Source of the DNA: Flavobacterium sp. CFS9
Lineage (GTDB): Bacteria; Bacteroidota; Bacteroidia; Flavobacteriales; Flavobacteriaceae
Direction: 5' to 3'
Assembly: GCF_041154745.1 (NCBI RefSeq)
Contig: NZ_AP031573.1
Location: forward strand, 1,054,001-1,118,000
DNA length: 64,000 nucleotides
The position numbers and the translations under genes were made by a program. The notes below the pieces were generated by a model. It was not told where the DNA came from, searched no databases, and was given only the letters and a program-made list of their open reading frames with translations. Shown piece after piece: positions 1 to 7,124 of this stretch. Numbering within the stretch: the stretch's first letter is position 1; the number at the start of each line of letters is the position of its first letter.

Positions 1-735
1 TTAGAATACGGAATGCTTTCTGAAGATAAATTCTACGAAAAAGCAGGTGCATTTGTACTATATCCAACAGTTGACGATACGTACTTTACTTTGGAAGAGT
101 TAAAGGAAAAATTAAAAGAAAACCAGACCGATAAAGATGGAAAACTAATCGTTCTTTATGCCGGAAATAAAGATGCGCAGCATTCTTATATTGAAACAGC
201 AAAAGAAAAAGGATACGAAGTATTACTTTTAGATTCACCTATTATCTCGCACTTAATTCAGAAAATCGAAGGCGACAACAGCGGTTTGACTTTTGTACGT
301 GTAGATTCTGACCACATTGATAATTTAATCAAGAAAGAAGAGAATACTATTTCCAAATTATCGGATGAAGAAAAAGAAACCTTAAAAACATCTTTAGAAA
401 CTTACATCCCTAAAGCATACTCTGTACAATTGGAAGCAATGGACAGCCAGGCAGCTCCGTTTATCATCACGCAACCTGAATTCATGCGAAGAATGAAAGA
501 AATGAGCCAGTCAGGCGGAGGCGGAATGTTCGGAATGGGCAATATGCCGGAAATGTACAATCTGATTGTAAATACCAATTCGGACTTAGCGGCAAGCATC
601 CTGAACACAGAAGACAAAACACATCAGGAGCACTTGGTTAAACAAGCTCTAGACTTAGCTAAATTGTCACAAAACTTGTTAAAAGGAGAAGCTTTAACTG
701 CTTTCGTAAAAAGAAGTTTTGAAATGATTAAATAA
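1..735 (+). CDS. htpG: Molecular chaperone HtpG (Hsp90), C-terminal part, cut by window start
   Basis: The frame is open from base 1, so the N-terminal ATPase domain lies outside the window; 244 residues remain. HtpG is a cytosolic ATP-driven dimeric chaperone. The visible part starts at the end of the conserved stretch LEYGMLSEDKFYEKA, covers the rest of the middle domain and includes the C-terminal dimerisation domain. A glycine and methionine-rich stretch (GGGGMFGMGNMPEMY, about residue 172 of the visible part) lies near the C-terminus, as I recall for Bacteroidota HtpG. A strong hairpin terminator follows the stop codon. Identification rests on overall resemblance to HtpG middle and C-terminal domains. 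Confidence 0.93.
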   Translation, partial: LEYGMLSEDKFYEKAGAFVLYPTVDDTYFTLEELKEKLKENQTDKDGKLIVLYAGNKDAQHSYIETAKEKGYEVLLLDSPIISHLIQKIEGDNSGLTFVRVDSDHIDNLIKKEENTISKLSDEEKETLKTSLETYIPKAYSVQLEAMDSQAAPFIITQPEFMRRMKEMSQSGGGGMFGMGNMPEMYNLIVNTNSDLAASILNTEDKTHQEHLVKQALDLAKLSQNLLKGEALTAFVKRSFEMIK

Positions 736-770
736 AACTTTTAGCAATTTAAGTTTTCGATACTAAAATT

Positions 771-801
771 AGCCCTGCAAGTAAACTTGCAGGGCTTTTT
801 A
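771..801 (+). terminator. Rho-independent terminator after htpG
   Basis: A perfect 11-bp stem (AGCCCTGCAAG with CTTGCAGGGCT, loop TAAA) is followed directly by a T-run. It lies 36 bp after the htpG stop. Confidence 0.93.
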
Positions 802-848
802 TTTTAGACCCCCCAATCAAGGCCTGCTGAATCCAATTGATTTTTTTA

Positions 849-876
849 TTGCATTTCATTTTTTTCATTACATTTG
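849..876 (+). promoter_or_regulatory. Flavobacterium-type promoter for the lipoprotein gene at 912
   Basis: A TTG at 849-851 and an exact TAnnTTTG box (TACATTTG, 869-876) are separated by 17 bp. This fits the -33/-7 promoter described for Bacteroidota sigma-A. The start codon lies 35 bp downstream of the -7 box. Confidence 0.75.
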
Positions 877-911
877 ATTGCCCTTTAATCTAATCATAAA
901 ACAAAACTACT

Positions 912-1745
912 ATGAAAAAGACAGCTTTTTTATTCTTAACCATTTGCGCAACAGCACTAACACAAGTTTCCTGTTCAGGCAATGATGACACAAAAAACCA
1001 ATCTGAATCTGACGTCACTTCAGTTGGAGCTTCACTCACTATTGATGCTATTAATGATATGGACATTAAAACCGGGCTAATCGTTACAACAAAGAACACC
1101 TCTTCAGCAAAATCAAAAGAGACAACACCAGGAATTTGTGCAGCGATTACAATTACACAACAAAGCCCAACCTCTTACCCAAAAGTTTTCACAGTTGATT
1201 ATGGCGCAACTGGCTGCACCGACAATCTAATCATCCGAAAAGGAAAATTAAAAATCACACTTTCAGGACCAATAACTACTACCGGAAGTAAAATAACTAT
1301 CGAAAGAATCGACTATTCTCTTAACGGAATAAAACTGGAAGGAACAATCGAATACACCAATGCAACAACTGTGGCAACCGTACCACAATGGAGCCGAAAA
1401 GTAACCAACGGAAAGTTCACTGATTTAGAAGGCAGAGTTTATCTTAACTCCGGAAACTGGACTGTAAAACAAACTGCAGGTGTTGATACTCCTTACGTCC
1501 TGGAAGACAATACATATGAAATGACAGAAGGAAACCACACCATCACCAGTGCAAATGGAGCTGTATTAACCCTAACAGTTCAGGAATCATTGATTAAGAA
1601 ATATTCCTGCGATTTTGTTTCCAAAGGAAAACTGAAAGTTCAAAGTAATTTACTAAACGGAGTAGTTGATTATGGCAATAATGATTGCGACAAAAAATTC
1701 ACCTTCACAAACCAAAACGGAACTACATTTAATCTCTCAATGTAA
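912..1745 (+). CDS. Putative surface lipoprotein of unknown function
   Basis: This is a 277-residue protein with a type II signal peptide: a lysine start, a hydrophobic core to residue 19 and a lipobox cysteine at residue 21 (QVSC). The residues after the cysteine, SGNDD, are small and acidic. In Flavobacteriia such residues can act as a lipoprotein export signal to the outer face of the outer membrane, so surface exposure is an inference. The rest is rich in Thr, Ser, Asn and Gly and predicted mostly beta, with four cysteines (about residues 75, 101, 237 and 258) that could form disulphides. It has its own promoter and terminator and is therefore a single-gene unit. I do not recognise a named family. 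Confidence 0.8.
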   Translation: MKKTAFLFLTICATALTQVSCSGNDDTKNQSESDVTSVGASLTIDAINDMDIKTGLIVTTKNTSSAKSKETTPGICAAITITQQSPTSYPKVFTVDYGATGCTDNLIIRKGKLKITLSGPITTTGSKITIERIDYSLNGIKLEGTIEYTNATTVATVPQWSRKVTNGKFTDLEGRVYLNSGNWTVKQTAGVDTPYVLEDNTYEMTEGNHTITSANGAVLTLTVQESLIKKYSCDFVSKGKLKVQSNLLNGVVDYGNNDCDKKFTFTNQNGTTFNLSM

Positions 1746-1768
1746 TCCTCTATATTCCCAAAAATATC

Positions 1769-1805
1769 AAATCCCAATTTAGAAATAGATTGGGATTTAT
1801 TTTTT
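1769..1805 (+). terminator. Rho-independent terminator after the lipoprotein gene
   Basis: A 10-bp stem (AAATCCCAAT with ATTGGGATTT, 10-nt loop) is followed by ATTTTTT. It ends the unit that starts at 912. It also argues against any start codon near 1790 for the next gene. Confidence 0.88.
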
Positions 1806-1876
1806 CGCAAAATTTAAATGCCACCACAGTACATTCAAACTATTTTCTTTATTTTGCAGCAAAATCTAAAAAACCA

Positions 1877-2593
1877 ATGAAAAAATCAATTATTGCTTTT
1901 GTTGCTATTGCCCTATTGGCATCCTGCAGCAAAAAAGAATCAACCGACGGTTTGCACCTTACAGGAAATATAAAAGGATTAAAAGACGGAACTTTATACA
2001 TTCAGAGAATCGTTGACACCTCACTTGTTGCTATTGACACCATTAAAATAGACGGAAATTCTGCATTTGAGACAAACATAAAACTGGAATCTCCTGAAAT
2101 GTTATATTTATTTCTGGATCGCGGAGTAACCAATTCATTAGACAACAATGTTATGTTTTTCGCAGAACCCGGAAACATCAATATCGACACGAATCTGGAT
2201 AACTTCATTTATGGTGCAAAAATTACTGGATCTAAAAATCAGGAATTGTACGATGAGTATAAAAAAATAAATTCTCGTTTCAACGAAGAAAGCCTTGCTA
2301 TGGTAGAATCGAGATTCAAAGCTGTAAAAAGACAAGACCAGAAAGCCATTGACAGTATTAATATCAAACAAGAATCGAACATCAAAAGAAAGTACTTATA
2401 CGCTACTAACTTCGCCCTAAACAACAAAGATCATGAAATCGCTCCTTATATTGCTTTAGCTGAAATTTACGATATCAATGTTAAGTTTTTGGATACGATT
2501 CAGAAATCAATGACACCAAAAGTAGCCAATTCATTGTACGGTAAAAAGCTAACAAAATACGTTGCCGACATCAAGAAAGAGCAACAAAAATAA
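1877..2593 (+). CDS. DUF4369-type lipoprotein
   Basis: The protein has 238 residues. I chose the ATG at 1877 because it begins a clean lipoprotein signal peptide (hydrophobic residues 5-15, lipobox LASC, Cys17), while upstream in-frame starts fall in the preceding terminator. After the cysteine come SKKES, not acidic residues, which suggests the inner leaflet of the outer membrane or the periplasm. Residues about 25-115 look like a DUF4369 domain, with the typical pattern G-x-I-x-G-L-x-D-G-T-L-Y-I and then I-D-T-I-K-I-D-G. The C-terminal half is charged and helical. DUF4369 often precedes a thioredoxin-like domain in Bacteroidota, but none is present here. Function unknown. Confidence 0.82.
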   Translation: MKKSIIAFVAIALLASCSKKESTDGLHLTGNIKGLKDGTLYIQRIVDTSLVAIDTIKIDGNSAFETNIKLESPEMLYLFLDRGVTNSLDNNVMFFAEPGNINIDTNLDNFIYGAKITGSKNQELYDEYKKINSRFNEESLAMVESRFKAVKRQDQKAIDSINIKQESNIKRKYLYATNFALNNKDHEIAPYIALAEIYDINVKFLDTIQKSMTPKVANSLYGKKLTKYVADIKKEQQK

Positions 2594-2606
2594 AATCCAA
2601 CAAAAA

Positions 2607-2636
2607 ATGTCCTGACTAGTCAGGACATTTTTTTTA
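2607..2636. terminator. Bidirectional terminator between convergent genes
   Basis: A perfect 22-bp palindrome (2607-2628, ATGTCCTGAC at its 5' end) is followed by eight T on the plus strand and preceded by an A-run, which gives T on the minus strand. It can serve both the DUF4369 gene and the convergent gene ending at 2660. Confidence 0.88.
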
Positions 2637-2659
2637 TATAATTTTCATCGCTTTAACTC

Positions 2660-3118
2660 CTATCTTCCAAGCAGAGCACCCAAAATTCCAAATACAAATA
2701 TAAGTCCGTATAATGCGAGAATAGCCAGCATGAAAATGCCTATGAATTTATAATGTGATTTAAGATACCCCAGAGAACTGGTCAACAACTCTGAATCGTT
2801 CTCTCTAAAAGCTCTCTTTGTATTTGCAGCAAATTTGTACAGATAATAAACCGGAAAGAAATAAATCGCCGCAATAAAAATATAGACAAATCCCATTAAA
2901 GCTCCAAAAGAGCCTCCAAAACCTCCCATTCCCGCCATACTATTTCCCATAGCCGAAAAGATAGTTCCCGCAAAAACGGCAATTAAAACCATCAACCCAA
3001 TCCCTACAAATCCTAAAATAGACAAGAAATAAGCCCACTTGGCGGTTTCCTTTAAAAAGTCTTTCGCAGTTTGGTCAAGCTGCAATTCAAATTTTTCAAA
3101 AACTGATGTTTCTTCCAT
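2660..3118 (-). CDS. DUF5362-like small membrane protein
   Basis: This 152-residue protein starts with a charged cytoplasmic stretch (residues 1-25) and then has about four hydrophobic segments, near residues 28-55, 68-90, 98-105 and 128-150. A glycine-rich loop (MAGMGGFGGSFGALMG) joins the first and second. The arrangement and the Phe-Leu-Lys-Glu-Thr-Ala-Lys-Trp-Ala pattern before the first segment resemble DUF5362 proteins of Flavobacteriia, which have no known function. It is probably an inner-membrane protein. It stands alone, with a TATGTTTG promoter box upstream and a shared terminator downstream. The family name is a tentative recollection; the membrane nature is clear. Confidence 0.72.
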   Translation of the reverse strand: MEETSVFEKFELQLDQTAKDFLKETAKWAYFLSILGFVGIGLMVLIAVFAGTIFSAMGNSMAGMGGFGGSFGALMGFVYIFIAAIYFFPVYYLYKFAANTKRAFRENDSELLTSSLGYLKSHYKFIGIFMLAILALYGLIFVFGILGALLGR

Positions 3119-3383
3119 TATTAATATGTTTTTTGGTTAAGCAACAAACATAAGAAAAATAGTATTACAAATACATCCATCAAAAATAAGTCAGATACAA
3201 AAAAGACAGCTTCAATTACGTTTCATCCGACCCCATGCTTGTTTCGCGCAGATTTCGCAGATCGCGCAGATTTTTATAGACACCTCCATTAATGCATCCG
3301 CGCGCTTTGCAGCTAAAAAAAACACAGATTATAGAGATTCTATTTCACGAAAACATATATCCGGGGATAGATTTCACTTTAGA
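3119..3383. other. Intergenic stretch with a promoter and short direct repeats
   Basis: The right part of this gene-free stretch contains GCGCAGATTTCGCAGATCG-type direct repeats (about 3246-3272), a dispersed intergenic motif I associate with Flavobacterium genomes. The left part carries the promoter of the DUF5362-like gene. No open reading frame here looks real. Confidence 0.5.
3145..3152 (-). promoter_or_regulatory. Probable -7 box for the DUF5362-like gene
   Basis: On the minus strand the sequence reads TATGTTTG, an exact TAnnTTTG, 27 bp before the start codon. The nearest TTG (3168-3170) is only 15 bp away, slightly short of the usual spacing. Confidence 0.5.
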
Positions 3384-3421
3384 GCAAAAAAAAAACCACT
3401 CACAAAATGTGAATGGTTTTT
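3384..3421 (-). terminator. Terminator of the downstream tRNA-Thr gene
   Basis: On the minus strand, AACCATTCAC and GTGAGTGGTT form a hairpin with one mispair. An uninterrupted T-run follows. It sits right after the tRNA. Confidence 0.8.
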
Positions 3422-3422
3422 G

Positions 3423-3496
3423 AGCCGATAGAGGGACTCGAACCCACGACCTGCTGATTACAAATCAGCTGCTCTAGCCAGCTGAGCTACATCGGC
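3423..3496 (-). tRNA. tRNA-Thr (anticodon TGT), copy 1
   Basis: The minus strand folds into a full cloverleaf: a seven-pair acceptor stem GCCGATG/TATCGGC, D arm AGCTCAGCTGGCTAGAGC, anticodon stem GCTGA/TCAGC with loop TTTGTAA (anticodon TGT), and T arm with GGTTCGAGTCC. The discriminator base is T and CCA is not encoded. It reads ACA threonine codons. It has its own promoter and terminator and is identical to the copy at 3603-3676. Confidence 0.96.
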
Positions 3497-3513
3497 CTTT
3501 TTTTTAACGAGTG

Positions 3514-3544
3514 CAAAACTACAATAGTTTTTTATATTTTCCAA
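3514..3544 (-). promoter_or_regulatory. Promoter of tRNA-Thr copy 1
   Basis: On the minus strand, TTG (3542-3544) lies 20 bp upstream of an exact TAnnTTTG box (TAGTTTTG, 3514-3521). The box lies 17 bp before the tRNA 5' end. Confidence 0.72.
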
Positions 3545-3568
3545 AATAATTTTGCAATTTTTTTGATA

Positions 3569-3597
3569 AAAAACCACCCACAAAGTAGGTGGTTTTA
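3569..3597 (-). terminator. Terminator of tRNA-Thr copy 2
   Basis: On the minus strand, AACCACC and GGTGGTT form a GC-rich hairpin, followed by TTTTTTATC and another T-run. It lies directly after the second tRNA and before the promoter of the first. Confidence 0.75.
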
Positions 3598-3602
3598 TCT
3601 TG

Positions 3603-3676
3603 AGCCGATAGAGGGACTCGAACCCACGACCTGCTGATTACAAATCAGCTGCTCTAGCCAGCTGAGCTACATCGGC
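3603..3676 (-). tRNA. tRNA-Thr (anticodon TGT), copy 2
   Basis: The tRNA sequence is identical to the copy at 3423-3496, with the same cloverleaf, TGT anticodon and T discriminator. The flanks differ: the terminator hairpin and promoter are of similar design but not identical. This suggests a duplication of a whole promoter-tRNA-terminator unit, with the tRNA kept identical by selection or gene conversion. Confidence 0.96.
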
Positions 3677-3689
3677 CTCAATACGGGTG

Positions 3690-3719
3690 CAAATATAGAG
3701 CGGTTTTTCGTTTTCCCAA
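3690..3719 (-). promoter_or_regulatory. Promoter of tRNA-Thr copy 2
   Basis: On the minus strand, TTG (3717-3719) lies 19 bp upstream of TATATTTG (3690-3697), an exact TAnnTTTG. The position relative to the tRNA matches that of copy 1. Confidence 0.75.
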
Positions 3720-3752
3720 AATAAATTTGCACTTTTTTTATACTTTTTTTGC

Positions 3753-4019
3753 TTACAATTCGTTGATTTTAGCAATCAATTGATTAGCAGTTTCTTCCAA
3801 TTCGATATTGATTTGTTTGAAGTGCGCTTTTTTGTTTTCAACATTCTTAGCGTTTACTTTTGTGATCAAAGTATCAAATGCAGCGATCGCCTGATCCACT
3901 AAAGCATTCGTTTCAGGAGTAGGATTTCCTGTAGTTGACATTTCAAATAAGTAAATTGCCTCAATAATATCTCCTAATACGAAATTGATATCTTTCTTTA
4001 AGTTTTTAACGTTTGCCAT
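3753..4019 (-). CDS. Small conserved helical protein of unknown function
   Basis: The protein has 88 residues and no signal peptide or membrane segment, so it is probably cytosolic. I take the ATG at 4019 (MANVKNLKKDINFVLGDIIE) because the longer in-frame TTG start at 4049 overlaps the promoter box. The sequence is almost entirely amphipathic helix, with a heptad-like pattern of Ile, Leu and Ala in the second half (residues 35-88) that suggests a helical hairpin or dimer. I recall similar short proteins in other Flavobacteriia, but none with a known role. Confidence 0.78.
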   Translation of the reverse strand: MANVKNLKKDINFVLGDIIEAIYLFEMSTTGNPTPETNALVDQAIAAFDTLITKVNAKNVENKKAHFKQINIELEETANQLIAKINEL

Positions 4020-4046
4020 TTTTATTTTAATTTTAATTTGCGACTG

Positions 4047-4054
4047 CAAAAGTA
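4047..4054 (-). promoter_or_regulatory. -7 promoter box for the 88-residue protein gene
   Basis: The minus strand reads TACTTTTG, an exact TAnnTTTG, 27 bp before the chosen start. No TTG is seen at the usual distance upstream. The box helps to fix the start codon at 4019. Confidence 0.55.
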
Positions 4055-4163
4055 CATATAATCTTTTTATTACGCGCTATGAAATGTAATTTTCTAAAAT
4101 TGAAGCATTTCCATCTAAAAGAAATACATTTATCTCAGTTCGAATTCAATACCGCTTTTATTT

Positions 4164-4622
4164 CTACGATACCAGTTCTTTAATTGTTTCCATTGCTTTC
4201 TGAATGTGTTTTGCCGCATTCATACTATCAAAAATCAGAATGACCACTCCATTCTTATCAATAATATACGTTACTCTTCCCGGCAAAAGACCAAATAGTG
4301 TATTACGCACCCCAAAAAGATGTCGTAATTTTTTATCCTGGTCAGACAACAGTATAAAAGGCAATTGATGCTTATTGGCAAATTTATGATGTGATTTCAC
4401 ACTATCACTGCTTATACCAATAACTTCAGCACCCAAGTCTTTAAAATCTTCGTATTGATCTCTAAAACTGCAGGCTTCTGTCGTACATCCCGGTGTATTG
4501 TCTTTTGGGTAAAAATAAATCACGAGCGGCTTTCTCCCCAAAACACTTTGGCTTTCGAAAACTTCTCCATGATTATCTTTAGCAGTAAAATTCGGAACTA
4601 TATCTCCTATTTTTAATGACAT
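4164..4622 (-). CDS. bcp: Thioredoxin-dependent peroxiredoxin (BCP/PrxQ type)
   Basis: This 152-residue cytosolic protein would reduce hydrogen peroxide and organic hydroperoxides with electrons from thioredoxin. The thioredoxin-fold signature YPKDNTPGCTTEACSFRD carries the peroxidatic cysteine (Cys46) and, five residues on, the resolving cysteine (Cys51), as in atypical two-cysteine PrxQ enzymes. Length and the N-terminal start SLKIGDIVPNFTAKD fit the family. It is the last gene of an idi-queD-bcp operon: the start codon directly abuts the queD stop. Confidence 0.93.
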   Translation of the reverse strand: MSLKIGDIVPNFTAKDNHGEVFESQSVLGRKPLVIYFYPKDNTPGCTTEACSFRDQYEDFKDLGAEVIGISSDSVKSHHKFANKHQLPFILLSDQDKKLRHLFGVRNTLFGLLPGRVTYIIDKNGVVILIFDSMNAAKHIQKAMETIKELVS

Positions 4623-5036
4623 TTATTCTTCTCCTTTATAAGTTACAAAATTGCGGTCGGTTTCATTCAAAACGATTTCTAAATCGAAATCGGGTTGAAT
4701 TCTCTTTTTAATTTTATTCCATATCACAACAGCAATATGCTCCGCTGTTGGATTCAAATCCTGAAATTCGGGAACATCCAGATTCAGGTTTTTGTGATCG
4801 AACGGAATCTCTACTTCTTCACGTATGATATCCGCTAATACTTTCACATCCAGAACAAAACCGGTTTCGGGGTCAATTTTTCCTGTAACACTTACTGTTA
4901 AACCATAATTATGACCATGAAAATTGGGATTATTGCATTTTCCGAAAACAGCATCGTTTTTTTCAAATGTCCAATCTTTCCTGTACAATCGATGTGCAGC
5001 ATTAAAATGTGCTTTTCTTGATATGGTTACTTTCAT
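4623..5036 (-). CDS. queD: 6-carboxy-5,6,7,8-tetrahydropterin synthase / 6-pyruvoyl-tetrahydropterin synthase family
   Basis: The protein has 137 residues. QueD converts dihydroneopterin triphosphate to 6-carboxytetrahydropterin on the way to queuosine and related 7-deazaguanines. The zinc ligands are visible as His15 (FNAAHR) and His40/His42 (NFHGHNY), and the catalytic cysteine is Cys34 (FGKCNNP). The conserved DHKNLN and the C-terminal ETDRNFVTY region are present. It sits between idi and bcp with a 22-bp gap upstream and no gap downstream. The other queuosine genes are not in this window, so QueD is the likely role but a pyruvoyl-tetrahydropterin synthase role cannot be excluded. Confidence 0.88.
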   Translation of the reverse strand: MKVTISRKAHFNAAHRLYRKDWTFEKNDAVFGKCNNPNFHGHNYGLTVSVTGKIDPETGFVLDVKVLADIIREEVEIPFDHKNLNLDVPEFQDLNPTAEHIAVVIWNKIKKRIQPDFDLEIVLNETDRNFVTYKGEE

Positions 5037-5058
5037 TTTGGTTGGTGGTTGGTTTCGT

Positions 5059-5586
5059 TTAAAGTTTATGGTCTTCTAAATAATGATAAAATTCATCAAA
5101 TATTATTTTAAACCATACGGTATAAATTTCGGGCTGTTGTTGAATATCTTCTTTTACATCTTCTATTTTCATCCATTTCCAATCTTCCACTTCATCTCTA
5201 TTGATAGCCGGATCATCATTAAAATATCCAATCATAACGTGATCGAGCTCGTGTTCTGTTAAGCCATTATCAAAAGGAGCTTTATAAATAAAATGAAAGA
5301 GTTCCTTTAAATCTGTCTTAAACCCCATTTCTTCAAAAAGCCTCCTGCTTCCGGCCTGGACATTTGTTTCTCCTTCACGCTGATGACTACAGCATGTATT
5401 GGTCCAAAGTAAAGGTGAGTGATATTTTTGATGAGCACGTTGCTGTAACATTATTTCATTCTTATCATTTAAGACAAAAACCGAAAAAGCACGATGCAAC
5501 ATCGCTTTTTCATGTGCTTCCAATTTTGGCATTAAGCCAATTTGTTCATCCTGTTGGTTTACTAGTATTACGTTTTCTTCTATCAT
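5059..5586 (-). CDS. idi: Isopentenyl-diphosphate delta-isomerase, type 1
   Basis: This 175-residue Nudix-fold enzyme interconverts isopentenyl and dimethylallyl diphosphate, feeding undecaprenyl phosphate, menaquinone and carotenoid synthesis. The active-site cysteine lies in TNTCCSHQREGE (about residue 67) and the catalytic glutamate in the TEHELDHV segment (about residue 114). Metal-binding histidines are also visible. It is the first gene of the operon idi-queD-bcp, with a TATTTTTG promoter box 18 bp upstream. The product supplies the isoprenoid lipid carrier used by the glycan locus further right, but the genes are not linked in one operon. Confidence 0.93.
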   Translation of the reverse strand: MIEENVILVNQQDEQIGLMPKLEAHEKAMLHRAFSVFVLNDKNEIMLQQRAHQKYHSPLLWTNTCCSHQREGETNVQAGSRRLFEEMGFKTDLKELFHFIYKAPFDNGLTEHELDHVMIGYFNDDPAINRDEVEDWKWMKIEDVKEDIQQQPEIYTVWFKIIFDEFYHYLEDHKL

Positions 5587-5603
5587 AGGGCTTATTGATT
5601 AAA

Positions 5604-5611
5604 CAAAAATA
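5604..5611 (-). promoter_or_regulatory. -7 promoter box for idi-queD-bcp
   Basis: The minus strand reads TATTTTTG, an exact TAnnTTTG, 17 bp before the idi start codon. A TTG at the expected distance is not obvious. Confidence 0.55.
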
Positions 5612-5843
5612 CGAAAAAAGAAATGGCTTGAAAATCCTGAAAGAGATTGTGAAAAGTTTAACGAGCTTAGAACCACACAAGAAACTAGCTATCAATAAAA
5701 TACAATACAATTAATCTTCAAAACTCTTTAAATACAAGCCTTAAAACTTAATTCCTTTGTTTTACGTAAATAGTAAAAGTTAAAACATACTTAAAAAAAT
5801 CTGAATTGTAAACTACACGACATTTCCAGGCGAAATCTAACCG

Positions 5844-5851
5844 TATCTTTG
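5844..5851 (+). promoter_or_regulatory. -7 promoter box for msrB-msrA
   Basis: TATCTTTG is an exact TAnnTTTG, 27 bp before the chosen msrB start. It makes a start at 5849 impossible, since that would lie inside the promoter. Confidence 0.6.
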
Positions 5852-5878
5852 GAATACAGAATTAAAGCATTCCTAACA

Positions 5879-6433
5879 ATGAAAACAAAAACTCAATTTC
5901 TCAGCCTTTGCTTTTTAATTCCGCTCTTTATTCTACAAGCATGCGGACAAAATGCAAAAAAACAAAATACAACAACGGCAGTTATGGAAAATAAAATCAG
6001 CAAGCCCGGAAATCCTTATTATTCCAATACCGACACGACTAAACTCAACGTCAGTAATGCCGAATGGAAAAAAGTACTCCCTGAAGATGTATATGCTGTA
6101 ATGCGCGAAGCAGACACAGAAAGACCATTTACCGGAAAATACTGGAAAACAGATGAAAAAGGAACTTATTATTGTGCTTCCTGCGGCAATAAACTTTTTC
6201 GCTCAGGAGCTAAATTTGCCAGCAGCTGCGGATGGCCTAGTTTCTTCGAACAAGACAACAAGAAAAGTGTTGTTTACAAAAATGACAATTCTCTCGGCAT
6301 GGAAAGAATTGAAGCCCTATGCGGACGTTGCGGTGGACACTTAGGCCATTTATTTGATGACGGACCTCCACCAACCGGAAAACGTTACTGCATGAATTCG
6401 ATTGCACTTGACTTTATTCCCGATACTAAATAA
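5879..6433 (+). CDS. msrB: Peptide-methionine (R)-S-oxide reductase, lipoprotein form
   Basis: The protein has 184 residues from the ATG at 5879, chosen because it starts a type II signal peptide with lipobox LQAC (Cys22). MsrB reduces the R epimer of methionine sulfoxide in proteins. The mature part shows two CxxC zinc pairs (YYCASCGNKLF and ALCGRCGGHLG), the GWPSF motif, and the catalytic cysteine in RYCMNSIALDF near the C-terminus. The signal places it on a membrane outside the cytoplasm, unlike the cytosolic housekeeping MsrB. msrA follows four bases after the stop, so both repair enzymes are made together. Confidence 0.93.
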   Translation: MKTKTQFLSLCFLIPLFILQACGQNAKKQNTTTAVMENKISKPGNPYYSNTDTTKLNVSNAEWKKVLPEDVYAVMREADTERPFTGKYWKTDEKGTYYCASCGNKLFRSGAKFASSCGWPSFFEQDNKKSVVYKNDNSLGMERIEALCGRCGGHLGHLFDDGPPPTGKRYCMNSIALDFIPDTK

Positions 6434-6437
6434 ACTA

Positions 6438-7067
6438 ATGATGAAAAACTTATTTTTAATTGGCCTTTTAGCATTGTCCTTAAACGGATTTGCTCAAAGC
6501 AATAAAACAAAAAGCTCCGCAAATCTGGAAACCATTACACTTGGCGGTGGCTGCTATTGGTGTGTTGAAGCCGTTTATGAAAATCTGGCAGGGGTAAAAT
6601 CTGTAGTCTCCGGTTTTTCAGGAGGAAAAGTAGCTAATCCAACCTATGAAGAGGTTTGCACAGGAACAACAGGTCACGCCGAAGTAGTTCAGATTACATA
6701 CGACAAAAACGTAACGGATATCAATGAAATTTTCAAAGTTTTCTTTACCGTTCACGATCCAACAACTTTAAACAGACAAGGAGCTGATGTTGGTACTCAG
6801 TATCGTTCTGTTATTTTTTATAAAAATGAAGAACAGAGAAAAGCTGCCGAAAGTATTATTGCTGAACTAAACAAAGCAAAAGTCTACAATAATCCGATTG
6901 TAACAAAGGTGGAACCTTTTAAAGTTTTTTATAAAGCCGAAGATTATCATCAAAATTATTATGCCAATAATAAAAATCAGCCGTATTGCAAAATGGTCAT
7001 TCAGCCCAAAATAGAAAAATTTGAAAAAGTTTTTAAGGATAAATTGAAAAACAAACAAAAGGCATAA
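6438..7067 (+). CDS. msrA: Peptide-methionine (S)-S-oxide reductase, secreted form
   Basis: The protein has 209 residues from the first of two adjacent ATG codons. Residues 1-20 form a signal peptide ending in GFAQ, so it is exported to the periplasm. The catalytic motif GGGCYWCVEAVYENL begins near residue 37, and the downstream TTGHAEVV and DPTTLNRQGADVGTQYRS motifs of MsrA are complete. It reduces the S epimer of methionine sulfoxide and complements the MsrB encoded just upstream. The pair forms a two-gene operon that ends at a strong terminator. Confidence 0.94.
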   Translation: MMKNLFLIGLLALSLNGFAQSNKTKSSANLETITLGGGCYWCVEAVYENLAGVKSVVSGFSGGKVANPTYEEVCTGTTGHAEVVQITYDKNVTDINEIFKVFFTVHDPTTLNRQGADVGTQYRSVIFYKNEEQRKAAESIIAELNKAKVYNNPIVTKVEPFKVFYKAEDYHQNYYANNKNQPYCKMVIQPKIEKFEKVFKDKLKNKQKA

Positions 7068-7075
7068 TTGCACAA

Positions 7076-7110
7076 AAAAGGGGAAATAAAAAATTATTTC
7101 CCCTTTTTCT
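7076..7110. terminator. Bidirectional terminator between msrA and the META-domain gene
   Basis: AAAGGGGAAATAA and TTATTTCCCCTTT pair around a short A-rich loop, with T-runs on both strands. It lies between convergent stop codons. Confidence 0.88.
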
Positions 7111-7124
7111 ATATTGCTTTTAAA

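Noticed and set aside
402..617. Minus-strand frame within htpG
   Set aside because: It is a shadow of htpG in another frame, with no signals of its own. Many similar shadow frames were dropped.
1790..1876. Longer reading frame for the DUF4369 lipoprotein
   Set aside because: The extra 29 residues would start inside the preceding terminator hairpin, and the signal peptide begins only at 1877.
5849..5878. Longer start for msrB
   Set aside because: It falls in the TATCTTTG promoter box and would spoil the lipoprotein signal peptide.
6402..6437. Longer start for msrA inside the msrB gene
   Set aside because: The signal peptide begins at 6438 or 6441, four to seven bases after the msrB stop.
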